DNA from: Desulfobacterales bacterium | GTDB lineage: Bacteria > Desulfobacterota > Desulfobacteria > Desulfobacterales > C00003060 | Assembly: GCA_023129535.1 (NCBI GenBank) | Contig: JAGMBW010000063.1 | Location: forward strand, 1 to 40,867 | Length of the DNA: 40,867 bases | Reading direction: 5' to 3' | In this document: piece after piece, positions 9,624 to 17,418 of the stretch | Layout: the number at the start of each line of letters is the position of its first letter | Numbering within the stretch: the stretch's first letter is position 1 | The notes under the pieces: generated by a model | Seen by the model: the letters and a program-made list of their open reading frames with translations, nothing else | What the model was told of the DNA's origin: nothing | The model's database searches: none | Made by a program: the position numbers and the translations under genes

Positions 9624-9707
9624 TTCAGCCGGTAGCAGGGATATGATAATCCCTACGACTACAACTATAATCCCTATGATGCTTGTAATAGCTTGAAGTC
9701 TTATCAT
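9606..9707 (-). CDS. Ile/Val/Leu-rich leader peptide of the cimA-ilv operon
   Basis: This 33-codon ORF starts at ATG 9707 and ends at TAG 9606. Its core is SIIGIIVVVVGIIISLL (residues 9-25). In all it has nine Ile, five Val and four Leu, with all three Ile codons used. The composition matches enterobacterial ilv leader peptides, whose translation senses charged tRNA for the branched-chain amino acids. It lies about 40 nt downstream of a consensus-like promoter, and its last codons form the antiterminator strand. The ribosome site is weak (TTGGGAA, about 6 nt upstream). The peptide itself has no expected cellular function. Confidence is high because peptide, pairing and terminator are all in the right order. 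Confidence 0.88.
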   Translation of the reverse strand: MIRLQAITSIIGIIVVVVGIIISLLPAEGLVMA

Positions 9708-9740
9708 AACAATTCCCAACACAGCGTACCCGTGTTTAAG

Positions 9741-9772
9741 ATTTAATTAACAAATGGCCGATACCTTGTCAA
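9741..9772 (-). promoter_or_regulatory. Promoter of the cimA-ilv operon
   Basis: A perfect -35 TTGACA (9767-9772) is followed by an AT-rich stretch with TAATTA at 17-bp spacing or TTAAAT at 20-bp spacing. The leader peptide starts about 35 nt after it. The exact -10 is uncertain. Confidence 0.6.
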
Positions 9773-9792
9773 CACTTTTTCTCAAGTTATAA

Positions 9793-9830
9793 AATCGCTT
9801 TGCGATTCCTGAACCTGTCAGGAACAGGTT
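9793..9830. repeat. Cluster of overlapping small palindromes
   Basis: AATCGC-TTT-GCGATT (9793-9807) is a perfect 6-bp hairpin. TTCCTG/CAGGAA (9806-9824) and AACCTG/CAGGTT (9812-9830) are two further, mutually overlapping inverted repeats. Their role is unknown; they may mark an old insertion boundary. Confidence 0.5.
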
Positions 9831-9904
9831 TTATGTAACGCGGCCCCGCCGCTTCGAAGGGGAAGGGAAAGACGTCCACATTGCAATCCCATCCTCTGCC
9901 ATTC

Positions 9905-10003
9905 ACGTTTTTTAAGGATACGTACCTCTATTTTGATAATGATTTTGCTGGATATGCGGTTAAGAATGCTAAGAGGCTAAAGGAGATCGTGGGTCTTTCT
10001 TGA
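9905..10003 (+). pseudogene. C-terminal fragment of a DUF72 (YecE-like) protein
   Basis: The plus strand reads TYLYFDNDFAGYAVKNAKRL and a few more residues before a TGA at 10001. This matches the conserved C-terminal tail of DUF72 proteins (typically YVYFNND..GYAV.NAL.L). About 30 residues are recognisable; the preceding roughly 200 residues expected for the family are missing, and upstream sequence does not look coding. It is therefore a remnant. The assignment comes from motif memory, not from a search. Confidence 0.5.
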
Positions 10004-10104
10004 AAATACCGCGGCAGGGAAAAGGGAAGCGAGTGCCGCTATTGTGGTCAAAAAATCGCCGGATGCTTTGAGCCGTGACCGGAAAAGGGAATATCGTTTG
10101 GGAA

Positions 10105-10248
10105 ATGGGACTTGCGGTTCATACCCAAATATGGAATAATACAATTAAAAGGGATGTTTTCGGTCAAATTATCGAAGCTATTGGCCCCATGGTTAAGCTA
10201 AGAAGGCGGAAAGAAATCATCAATAATCTCGAATCTGCCGCAACTTAA
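10105..10248 (+). CDS. Unrecognised small ORF, 47 residues
   Basis: An ATG at 10105 opens 47 codons to TAA at 10248. The product is mildly basic with a KLRRRKE segment near the C-terminus. The frame is open a little upstream, to a GTG after the TGA near 10066. No good ribosome site was seen and I do not recognise the family. It lies among gene remnants (DUF72 tail, broken toxin), so it may be another fragment rather than a working gene. Confidence 0.2.
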   Translation: MGLAVHTQIWNNTIKRDVFGQIIEAIGPMVKLRRRKEIINNLESAAT

Positions 10249-10302
10249 CTTTAAGCAAGAGGTTTTATTACTACAAGGCCAAGAACTGATTACGAACAGT
10301 TT

Positions 10303-10527
10303 TTGTTGAGGGAGATCAGGGGATTGCCGGAGTCTGAGTTGCCAAAGATTCTCAAACTGATTCATTTTCTCAAGGAAGAAATCCTTCAGATAGAGAGTGT
10401 AAAAGGGGAAGATCTTGAAATGTTTGGGGAGAGTTTCGGAAGTTGGCAGGACGAACGGTCACCCGAAGAGATTATCCATGAGACCTATGAGAGCCGCAAA
10501 TCAACCAGTCGTGATATTCAGCTATGA
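10303..10527 (+). CDS. VapB-like antitoxin of a broken toxin-antitoxin pair
   Basis: This protein of about 74 residues has an N-terminal amphipathic segment, IRGLPESELPKILKLIHFLKEE, then an acidic region with FGSWQDERSPEEII. The pattern is typical of small antitoxins of the DUF2281/VapB type encoded just before PIN toxins. The next frame starts inside its stop codon (ATGA, 10524-10527), as in real vapBC operons. The start is unclear: TTG codons at 10303 and 10306 lack a ribosome site. The frame also extends to an ATT at 10267 that has AGAGG just upstream, so the original ATG may have been lost. With its toxin truncated, it may no longer be under selection. Confidence 0.55.
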   Translation: MLREIRGLPESELPKILKLIHFLKEEILQIESVKGEDLEMFGESFGSWQDERSPEEIIHETYESRKSTSRDIQL

Positions 10528-10595
10528 TTGAATATGTCTCAGATACCGACACCTGTATTTACTGGCTCAAGGGAAATAACTCACAAATAGTGTAA
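10524..10595 (+). pseudogene. Truncated VapC-like PIN-domain toxin
   Basis: The ATG overlaps the antitoxin stop by 4 nt. The 23 residues begin MIEYVSDTDTCIYWLKGN, the standard N-terminus of VapC PIN nucleases, including the first catalytic Asp in the DTDTCIYWLKGN segment. A TAA follows at 10593. The remaining roughly 110 residues with the other acidic residues are absent. The break coincides with a small palindrome (10592-10617), suggesting insertion or deletion there. The toxin must be inactive. Confidence 0.7.
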
Positions 10596-10617
10596 TAGTG
10601 GCAACGTCCCCTATTAC
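10592..10617. repeat. Palindrome at the vapC break point
   Basis: GTAATAG (10592-10598) and CTATTAC (10611-10617) are a perfect 7-bp inverted repeat around TGGCAACGTCCC. The left arm supplies the stop codon that ends the vapC fragment. It resembles REP-like palindromes associated with single-strand transposases, but no transposase is nearby. Confidence 0.5.
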
Positions 10618-10650
10618 TTAGTTAGGAGAATCGATTCACAACTTCAATAG

Positions 10651-11346
10651 TTGAATTTAGTGGAGACGGCAAGGCCAAATAAGTCCGGTAGTCGAATGTA
10701 TGTGACAGAACCCAAAATATTCAGGAGGGAAAACATACCATCATGGCAATATGTGGAACAACTCCCTTCATGCGCAATCTTTTTGGCGTGTATTGTTTTA
10801 CTTCTGACCATAGTAACTTGTCTGCGAAATGCCTTGGCCGAAGAGGGCATAATGGGTGTCGTCCCAGATCGTTATGGTCTGGCCATGGTCCTGGGAAACA
10901 CTTATGACCCAACGAATGATATCCGCTTTTTTCTGGTATCCGGCTTTGCCTTGTACGATTATGATCGGGTCTGGCGCCACCCAGCCCCGGAGGCGTTGCG
11001 CTTCAAGGTGGAATGCAGTGCTGGCGCTACGACAACGAAGAACCGAAATCGCTTCATGGTTTCTGTTGACATGCTGGCCCTCTACTACCTGGATGATTTT
11101 GCCCTGAGTCGTCTGCGGCCATACGTAGAGGCTGGCATTGGGATCATCTATACCGACTTTCAGGTGGAAGGTCAGGGCTTGCGGATCAACTTCAATCCAC
11201 AAGCTGGTGTTGGCATAGAGTTCGTGGTCGGTTCGGGGGAGCCGTTTTTCGCGGCTATACGACTCCATCATGTCTCAAACGGCGGACTCGATGAAGATAA
11301 TCGGGGTATCAACTCTTTTGTTTTAATGTTGGGACGTTTTTTTTGA
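10651..11346 (+). CDS. PagL-like lipid A 3-O-deacylase, outer-membrane beta-barrel
   Basis: Counted from the first possible start, the protein has 231 residues. A hydrophobic signal segment (about 41-57) ends near RNALA-EEG. About 165 residues with beta-barrel-like alternation and an aromatic C-terminal Phe follow, typical of outer-membrane proteins. The C-terminal HHVSNGG contains the H-x-S pair (H207, S209) of the PagL/acyloxyacyl hydrolase family, which removes an acyl chain from lipid A. The position of the third catalytic residue (Glu in PagL) seems to fall near GINS, so activity is not certain. The start is unclear: TTG 10651 and ATG 10696 lack good ribosome sites, while an AGGAGG at 10723 points to a later start such as GTG 10753. 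It is the only apparently intact plus-strand gene here and may be coregulated with nothing nearby. Confidence 0.7.
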   Translation: MNLVETARPNKSGSRMYVTEPKIFRRENIPSWQYVEQLPSCAIFLACIVLLLTIVTCLRNALAEEGIMGVVPDRYGLAMVLGNTYDPTNDIRFFLVSGFALYDYDRVWRHPAPEALRFKVECSAGATTTKNRNRFMVSVDMLALYYLDDFALSRLRPYVEAGIGIIYTDFQVEGQGLRINFNPQAGVGIEFVVGSGEPFFAAIRLHHVSNGGLDEDNRGINSFVLMLGRFF

Positions 11347-11466
11347 AAGACATCGCCAGGTAAAGTACTTCTGAGACGCTCTTGATACTCGAAAGCCTAA
11401 TGCATCTTTATCAGCGGTTCTCTATCCGGTATTTTCAGGGGTTGACCTATTAAATGTAGTGAATAA

Positions 11467-12900
11467 CTACCACCGCCTGAGCTTACCGCTTGCCGTCTTA
11501 TCCAGCCGAGCCACGCAATGGTATTCTTTCGGCACCTTATACGTGGCTAAATGCCGGTAACAAAACCTGCGCATTTCATAAATGTCAAGATGCGCCTTTA
11601 TCTCATCTCGTAGAACGATCCTGGCACAGGGAAGCTCACCATACTGGGGGTGGGGTACTCCGTATACCATAGACTCCTTAATAGCGGGATGCTGATTAAG
11701 AATGGACTCTACCTCGTAGGGAAAAATTTTCATCCCGGCGAAATTAATGATGTTCTTCTCCCTGCCTACGAGAAAAAGAAAACCATCCTTGTCGAGTCTG
11801 CCTAAATCGCCGGTGTTAAACCATCCACCCGGCAATGCCCGCTGTCGGTCCTGCCACGGGGAAAAATAGGCGTCAAACATTCCCTTGCCTCGAAGATAGA
11901 CCTCACCGATGCCTTCGGCATCCGCATTTACGATTTTGACCTCATAGTCAGGCAGGATTCTTCCTACCGAACCACGTTTTGCGACGTCTTGGGAAGAATT
12001 AACAAACGGCAGTCCTACTTCAATGATCCCATATGCTTCGGTCAATTCAAAACCGAATTTTTCATAAAAATCGCGTGCTCCAGACACCGGCAAATTGATT
12101 GCCGTAGTGACTGCAAGCCGGACACCGGACAGCAAATCCCGGGAAAAAATATCCGAACGGCTCAACACATGATAGTGAAAAGGGGAGGCGTATAGAAAGG
12201 TGCCTCTATGACGAATAAGTCCCTCCTGCAGAGATTCTGGAAATGTACCGCCACAGAGGGCAATGGTTGCCGCCCGCCGCAGGAAAAGAAGGATGGTGAC
12301 CACAAAGTGGAAACTCATGGAAAGAACCCATATCACCACGTCATCGGCAGTCATGTTCAGAACTTTATCCGCAGCATCCGTTCTCTCAATAACAGACTCA
12401 TGGGAGAGCACCACGCCCTTGCTGGCAGCGGTCGTGCCGGATGAAAAGCGGATAAAGGCGGGATTCAATTCGTAATAGCTTGCCGGAAGCTGTTCTCGCG
12501 CTGCACGACGATAGAGGAAGAATTCTTTTTCACAGACGGTGCCGGAAAAAACCGGAAGTGCATCGTCTCGGAAGTATACCGCCTTATCAAAAACAAGAAA
12601 ATTTACATCGATCCGCTTCAGCACGGCATCGAGTTCATCGCCGGATAGCGACGGAGATATGGGCACAATTGCTGCGTGCACTGACAGAACGGCCAGACTG
12701 ACAATGATATAATCGATACTGTCTCCACACAATAATGCCACCCGTTTACCTGGCCGGACCCCGTGTGTTTTCAATTCATTGGCAATGTCGCCTACAGCGG
12801 TAAAGAGGTCTTGATAAAAAATCTGCCGGTCTCCTTCAATAATGGCGGTTTTGTCCCGGTAATCGACCGTTTCATTCCTGATTGTGTGTACAATATTCAT
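11467..12900 (-). CDS. AMP-forming acyl-CoA/ACP synthetase
   Basis: An ANL-superfamily adenylating enzyme that would activate a carboxylic acid as acyl-AMP and load it on CoA or a carrier protein. It has 477 residues. Motifs are the P-loop SSGTTAASK (153-161), EAYGI (288-292), TGD (364-366), R380 in GREKNIINFAGMK and the C-terminal catalytic K473 in TASGK. The ATG at 12900 has AGGAAAC upstream. It is the last gene of the operon, 47 bp after the FAD oxidoreductase. With that gene, the condensation protein and the small ACP it forms a possible starter or tailoring module. Its substrate cannot be read; an ACP-loading role is inferred from the neighbouring ACP. Confidence 0.87.
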   Translation of the reverse strand: MNIVHTIRNETVDYRDKTAIIEGDRQIFYQDLFTAVGDIANELKTHGVRPGKRVALLCGDSIDYIIVSLAVLSVHAAIVPISPSLSGDELDAVLKRIDVNFLVFDKAVYFRDDALPVFSGTVCEKEFFLYRRAAREQLPASYYELNPAFIRFSSGTTAASKGVVLSHESVIERTDAADKVLNMTADDVVIWVLSMSFHFVVTILLFLRRAATIALCGGTFPESLQEGLIRHRGTFLYASPFHYHVLSRSDIFSRDLLSGVRLAVTTAINLPVSGARDFYEKFGFELTEAYGIIEVGLPFVNSSQDVAKRGSVGRILPDYEVKIVNADAEGIGEVYLRGKGMFDAYFSPWQDRQRALPGGWFNTGDLGRLDKDGFLFLVGREKNIINFAGMKIFPYEVESILNQHPAIKESMVYGVPHPQYGELPCARIVLRDEIKAHLDIYEMRRFCYRHLATYKVPKEYHCVARLDKTASGKLRRW

Positions 12901-12947
12901 GAATGTTTCCTGTTACTGCTTTAAGATTTTCCGAAAGCGCCTATGGC

Positions 12948-14132
12948 CTAAGCTGCGCAATGCACAGCCTCACGACCGGCTTGTTCACCAAGGGACATAC
13001 ACGTTCCCATAACCCGGGTAGACCCTAACGCCTCGTGGGACACCGAAATACACCGGCCTGCACAATAAAGGTTGGAGATATCCTGTGCTTTTAGGCAACG
13101 CAACGGGATTTCGTAATAATCACCGGGATGGAGATATTGGTAGCATACCCCTTTTTCCTGGTCCCACAACTCAATGGGCCAGGCATTTCTTACAATCCCG
13201 TCAGGAAATTTTCGTGCCTTCACCACGTCTTCAGCACTTAACGTATACTCGCCGCACAAACGGGGTCCTTCCCGATCAACAACCTCAGGAGACATTTCCG
13301 CAATAGTAGAACCCCTGAATACGGGCAACACTTGAGAGAGGTAGCTGTGTACGAGCAGGGCATCCTTCCTTGCCTGTTTGTTCCTATCCCCTTCCACTAC
13401 AGGAGGGATGTTGAGTCTACAGTACCCCTCATCCTGTTCATCACCGGGGACAAAAGTCGTGAACCTCAGGTAAGAGGGCATCTTTTTTCCTGGAACCGCC
13501 TGAGCCAGACAATAGGGAACCCGCAATGCGACCATATCATCCACATCCCGCAAGCCTTTCACCCGAATGGTGAATCCCGCAAGCTGACGCTTATGAGGTG
13601 GAGAGACCTGGTACTGTGCACCGCTTAACTGGACGATGATGCCATCACCACTACAGTCAATGATCACGCGTGGGGCAATATCAAACTCCTCCTCTAAACT
13701 GCGTACCTTTACCACAACAATGGTATGCTCCTCTGTTTTTACCGAAACCGCCTGCGTATTGTACAAAATGTCAAGTTGCTCCTCCGCTGCACTCAGCGAC
13801 CGAAAAACAGATACAAGATCTTGCGTGGCATAAGGTAGAACGTACACGTTTCCCATGGGCAGGACTGCTTTGTCCGGTGCCAGGCCTTTGAGCCTGGCAC
13901 AGATTTCGGGCGCGATGCCTTCATTGAGCGTGTGATCCGGCATCCCCATCCCATGAGCATACAATCCGCAGATAAAACGATGCAAACCGATTACCGCTGC
14001 CCCCCCGACAAAAGTGTTTTTTTCCATCAGGACCGTATAAACACCTTCCCGTGCAACCGTTACGGCCGCGGATATCCCGGCAACCCCACCGCCCACAACA
14101 AGGACTTCACACTTTTTCGTTTCCTGTCCCAT
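12948..14132 (-). CDS. FAD-dependent oxidoreductase, PF12831 type
   Basis: A flavoprotein of 394 residues with the dinucleotide-binding motif GGGVAG at 14-19, a second segment VGGAAVIGLHRFICGLY, and a C-terminal FAD-closing region CAGRCISVSHEALGSTRVMGTCMSLGEQAG. This combination is typical of the FAD_oxidored (PF12831) family, whose members oxidise diverse substrates. The ATG at 14132 overlaps the stop of the condensation protein as TGATG and has GGGAG upstream. It could oxidise an ACP-bound intermediate delivered by the neighbouring ACP and ligase. That role is inferred from position alone. Confidence 0.8.
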   Translation of the reverse strand: MGQETKKCEVLVVGGGVAGISAAVTVAREGVYTVLMEKNTFVGGAAVIGLHRFICGLYAHGMGMPDHTLNEGIAPEICARLKGLAPDKAVLPMGNVYVLPYATQDLVSVFRSLSAAEEQLDILYNTQAVSVKTEEHTIVVVKVRSLEEEFDIAPRVIIDCSGDGIIVQLSGAQYQVSPPHKRQLAGFTIRVKGLRDVDDMVALRVPYCLAQAVPGKKMPSYLRFTTFVPGDEQDEGYCRLNIPPVVEGDRNKQARKDALLVHSYLSQVLPVFRGSTIAEMSPEVVDREGPRLCGEYTLSAEDVVKARKFPDGIVRNAWPIELWDQEKGVCYQYLHPGDYYEIPLRCLKAQDISNLYCAGRCISVSHEALGSTRVMGTCMSLGEQAGREAVHCAA

Positions 14133-15460
14133 CACACTCCCAGCAGGGATTCCATCCTGTGAACCATGGTATTTACCTCATCATCGCTCAGCATCCCCTC
14201 GGCATAAGAAAGAACGCCATTGAGTTTGCCGTGAGACTGGTGGAAGAATATACCCAGGCCCGGCGGCACCGGAACCCGTGGCATATGAAAGATATTGCAC
14301 ACCTTATTCCTCATGAACCGGAAATACGTATACGCGGTCTCTCCCACGTATGAGAAACAGAAAGAAGCAATTTGCCCCTTTAAATGCAGTCGCATCAAAT
14401 GACTCAAAATAGGCAAAGGAACAATCCGCATCAAGGTACTTGCCTCCTCGATATCGCTGGGCAATCCCGATTTTACCTGGTCATACATTTGGCGCTTAAT
14501 CGATGCCAGAAGGGCAGGAAAACGACCCGCTTCATGGCCTTGAATCAGGAACAGGAAAAAGGAGAGGTGGTTAAAAAATATCTCTTGGCCTACCTTTTCC
14601 GGTGGACGCGTATCAATAGAAACGGAAATCACGTAATCACCGGCACGTATGTCCCTGGCAGCAAAAATCCCGTGCAAGACCTTCACCGCAACCGCCAGTA
14701 CGTAAGGCATAAGTAGTAAATACCCCGCCTCGTTATACGCGGTATCCACAATCGCAGCGGTTTGCTGTTCGTCGAAGGGAATGATCTTAAACTTGATACG
14801 CTGCCTATTTGGCGCTGACGGTATGGGAAGAACACGTGGCGGTGCCTTTTCCCCCAGGCGCAGAAATGCTCGGTTCACGTGTTGGCCAGCCTTAAATTTT
14901 TCTCGCCAACGGCACAGGTGGGCCGGTTCCGTAAGAGAAATTTCCGCAGAGCACTCTCCCTTGCCTTCAAATTCCTCCTGGAACAGGCCCAAAAACGCTT
15001 CGGCTCCCCGGGCATCAAATAAACGGTGGTCAAACGTCATGGCCACAAAACTTCTTTTGCCGGCATAGAGGAGATGAAAGCCCAGGTGCTCCCGGCGACT
15101 CTTAAACGGCGCATTCACTGCCTGTGCAAGACGCGCAAAGACTTCGGCACCACCCGCCCCATCGCTTAAACGAGAGATACTAAATGACAATGGAGGTCTT
15201 TGTCCCTGGGGAGGTATTTTCCAGTATGGGGCAAGGTTGTAGTCCCTGGCCGGTTGGCCATTTACTACTGGGTATTTGTTGATAAATCGGGTCAAGCACT
15301 GCTGGAGTTCATCTTCTGGCGCGGCACCGTCAAGTTCCAGGACGATCTGGGACATGTTACCGGCGCCGGTTGCCCGCTTGGTCATGTGGTCAAAGGCATG
15401 AACGATCCAATCTATCCCCGTTAGATAACGTTTGTTTTTGGAAAAGGGGAGATGAACCAT
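14132..15460 (-). CDS. Condensation-domain-like acyltransferase
   Basis: A 442-residue protein of the chloramphenicol acetyltransferase/NRPS condensation fold. The HHxxxDG site appears as DHRLFDARG; the catalytic His and structural Asp are present (H152 and D156 counted from the upstream start, 145 and 149 here), while the first His is Asp. A later SIDTRPPE segment is typical of condensation and PapA/WES-like proteins. The start at 15460 overlaps the ACP stop (TAATG) and has GGATGGG upstream; an in-frame ATG at 15481 is also possible. It probably transfers an acyl chain from the adjacent ACP to an alcohol or amine. The acceptor is unknown. Confidence 0.75.
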   Translation of the reverse strand: MVHLPFSKNKRYLTGIDWIVHAFDHMTKRATGAGNMSQIVLELDGAAPEDELQQCLTRFINKYPVVNGQPARDYNLAPYWKIPPQGQRPPLSFSISRLSDGAGGAEVFARLAQAVNAPFKSRREHLGFHLLYAGKRSFVAMTFDHRLFDARGAEAFLGLFQEEFEGKGECSAEISLTEPAHLCRWREKFKAGQHVNRAFLRLGEKAPPRVLPIPSAPNRQRIKFKIIPFDEQQTAAIVDTAYNEAGYLLLMPYVLAVAVKVLHGIFAARDIRAGDYVISVSIDTRPPEKVGQEIFFNHLSFFLFLIQGHEAGRFPALLASIKRQMYDQVKSGLPSDIEEASTLMRIVPLPILSHLMRLHLKGQIASFCFSYVGETAYTYFRFMRNKVCNIFHMPRVPVPPGLGIFFHQSHGKLNGVLSYAEGMLSDDEVNTMVHRMESLLGV

Positions 15461-15702
15461 TATCCCATCCTGCTGATACACGATGCCAGAGAACGAATGC
15501 TCTGAAAATCTTCTTTGGTGAGTCCCGACTCCATCAAGTTTAGGTCAAACGTTTTTTCAATGACCACCAGGAGTTCCACGAAGCTCAGTGAATCAACCCC
15601 CAGCTCATGAAGGGGGACATCCGGTGCAATCGTGGACGGGTCTACCGACAAAATTGCAGCAACCTCACGGATTAATGTTTCCTCGACACGCTTCACCGTC
15701 AT
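15460..15702 (-). CDS. Acyl carrier protein (first of three)
   Basis: An 80-residue carrier protein with the phosphopantetheine site LGVDSLSFVELL; the modified residue is S38. It is acidic around helix 2, as expected. It is translationally linked to the condensation protein that follows (TAATG), so the two probably work together. It differs clearly from the other two ACPs at 18594-18881 and 35254-35544, suggesting a specialised partner, perhaps for the ligase at the operon end. Confidence 0.92.
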   Translation of the reverse strand: MTVKRVEETLIREVAAILSVDPSTIAPDVPLHELGVDSLSFVELLVVIEKTFDLNLMESGLTKEDFQSIRSLASCISRMG

Positions 15703-15735
15703 TTTCGAACTTTCTGTTGTCCAGCTATTTGGTGC

Positions 15736-16305
15736 TCATCTCACGTTCAGGATTCTATCATCTTTAAAAGTAACCATAACCTTGCGGAAACGGTCTAACC
15801 AGTAAGTAAAGAAGTCACTGGACAAAACTGGCGTCCTGTGGCTCGGTGGATATCCATACGCCATTAACACTGCATCTCGATGCATGCCGGCAGCAATGGT
15901 ACCGTTCTTGATATTTTCCTGTTCGTCCTTTGTGAAGGTATGAAAAACACCACCACTGGCCATAGGATTTTCTTGGGAAAAATACCGGTCAAAAAACGCC
16001 TGCAGATCGATTGTACTATGTTTTCGCACATGAATGAAGGTACATGTCGGTCCTTTATCAACCACGGTGAACTTGATTTTGTTCCTGCTGTAACGGTCAA
16101 TCTTCACTTTTGTTCCCACCGGTAGGATAGCTCCTTTATGATAATTCGTGGAAAGGATTTTTTGCGGATTCTCAAACCAGATATTGGCCCTCGTAAAATA
16201 CGTTTTGCCTTCTGGATTATCAGCGTACACCGCAGAAACCCCAAACAGGCAGGCGAGGGAAAGAGCCACCATACACACAAATGCTTTCCGAGTCTTTTTC
16301 ATCAT
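15736..16305 (-). CDS. Secreted protein with BamE/SmpA-like C-terminus
   Basis: A 189-residue protein with a clear signal peptide (KKTRK, hydrophobic core, cleavage near AVYA-DN at 28/29) and no lipobox. The C-terminal part has GMHRDAVLMAYGYP (140-153) followed by a strand region ending KVMVTFKDDRIL. The pattern GM..D.V....G.P...V.F.DG is that of SmpA/OmlA (BamE)-like domains. The N-terminal half is not recognised. A strong AAGGAGG ribosome site precedes the start. Periplasmic location inside a lipid-synthesis operon suggests a role in moving or inserting the product in the envelope; this is inference. Confidence 0.6.
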   Translation of the reverse strand: MMKKTRKAFVCMVALSLACLFGVSAVYADNPEGKTYFTRANIWFENPQKILSTNYHKGAILPVGTKVKIDRYSRNKIKFTVVDKGPTCTFIHVRKHSTIDLQAFFDRYFSQENPMASGGVFHTFTKDEQENIKNGTIAAGMHRDAVLMAYGYPPSHRTPVLSSDFFTYWLDRFRKVMVTFKDDRILNVR

Positions 16306-16335
16306 TGCACCTCCTTCTCTTAGGTAACAAACAAC

Positions 16336-17409
16336 TTATTCCAGTTTGAGTCTAATACTAGCTTTTTCATGAACGCAGTTTATTCTAACACACCAAATTT
16401 TTTTGATTTCAGCTGATTCAGTCACCGCGCACAAATTGACACCGCATGAATTGTCCTGAACAGGACAGGCATACCGGATCTGATGCTTCAACATGAGCGC
16501 ACCTGCCGCACAATGAAAGGCGCTGCCCGTCATCATACTGCCGAACACCGGGGAATACCCGGCAATCATCACACTTGTAGCCGCTGCATCCTTATACCCC
16601 CTTTCATCGCCGGCCATCCCGTCAGCATCAAAAATATACATGTCGGGAGCTTCTTCAATGCCGTCACCATATAAAAAAAGCCCCGATATCTCACAGTACG
16701 TCTTGGGCGTGTTTGTGCGTGTTGCCAAAAAAAACACGCTTCCCTCTCCGGGCACGGCCGACGGTGAAGCCGAAAAATGGAATGGTTTAATCTTGCCGTC
16801 ATCAGCTATGGCCAATTTCTGACTGCAAATATACTCCATGACAGTATGGCATTCATCAACACCTCCCACAAGCACATAGTCGCAACGGCCTTCATTAAGC
16901 CACGATTCAGCCAGGATAATGGCCTGATGAAAGGAGAAGGCAAATTGGCTCAGTGTCAATGTCGGCCCCCGGGTACCTAGCACGTATGCAATGTAGGACG
17001 CTGCAGCATTGTGGACGGAATGAGAAAATATCGTTGGAGACACGTTGGCATGGCCGTAATCCAGGATATCGTCAAGGAAACGAAACGTTGTTGCATGGGG
17101 TCCGAAGGCTGTTGCGACAATAATGCCGAGAGAAGATCCCTTTTCCTCAAGGACGATACCGCTGTCCTGCACGGCATCCCAAGCCGCCAACACAGCCATT
17201 TTACTGAATCTATCTGCCCGGCGGATTCTTCGTAAGACCGCCTTGTCTGTGATAGTTTCTTGTGCCACGTAGTACACGGGTAATGATATGTCCGGAGCAG
17301 AAGAAAGCTCAACGCGACATGGAGGGACCCACCCTTGCCGCAATGCTTCTTCATAGCTATCGATCCCGCGTCCGCGTGTAAAAACAACGCCTATTCCAGC
17401 AACGTTCAT
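16336..17409 (-). CDS. Ketosynthase-like chain-length-factor homolog, active site lost
   Basis: A 357-residue thiolase-fold protein that aligns with ketosynthases over its length but lacks the catalytic triad. Where ketosynthases have a nucleophilic Cys it has A157 (SQFAFSFHQA). The first His is replaced by D263 (FDADGMAGDE) and the second appears replaced by A297 (TGSAFHCAAG). It starts 9 bp after an intact ketosynthase. This arrangement is that of KS/chain-length-factor heterodimers of type II polyketide and aryl-polyene systems, in which the inactive partner helps set chain length. It is more degenerate than a usual CLF. A GGTAAGG ribosome site precedes the ATG. Confidence 0.8.
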   Translation of the reverse strand: MNVAGIGVVFTRGRGIDSYEEALRQGWVPPCRVELSSAPDISLPVYYVAQETITDKAVLRRIRRADRFSKMAVLAAWDAVQDSGIVLEEKGSSLGIIVATAFGPHATTFRFLDDILDYGHANVSPTIFSHSVHNAAASYIAYVLGTRGPTLTLSQFAFSFHQAIILAESWLNEGRCDYVLVGGVDECHTVMEYICSQKLAIADDGKIKPFHFSASPSAVPGEGSVFFLATRTNTPKTYCEISGLFLYGDGIEEAPDMYIFDADGMAGDERGYKDAAATSVMIAGYSPVFGSMMTGSAFHCAAGALMLKHQIRYACPVQDNSCGVNLCAVTESAEIKKIWCVRINCVHEKASIRLKLE

Positions 17410-17418
17410 ACCTTACCT

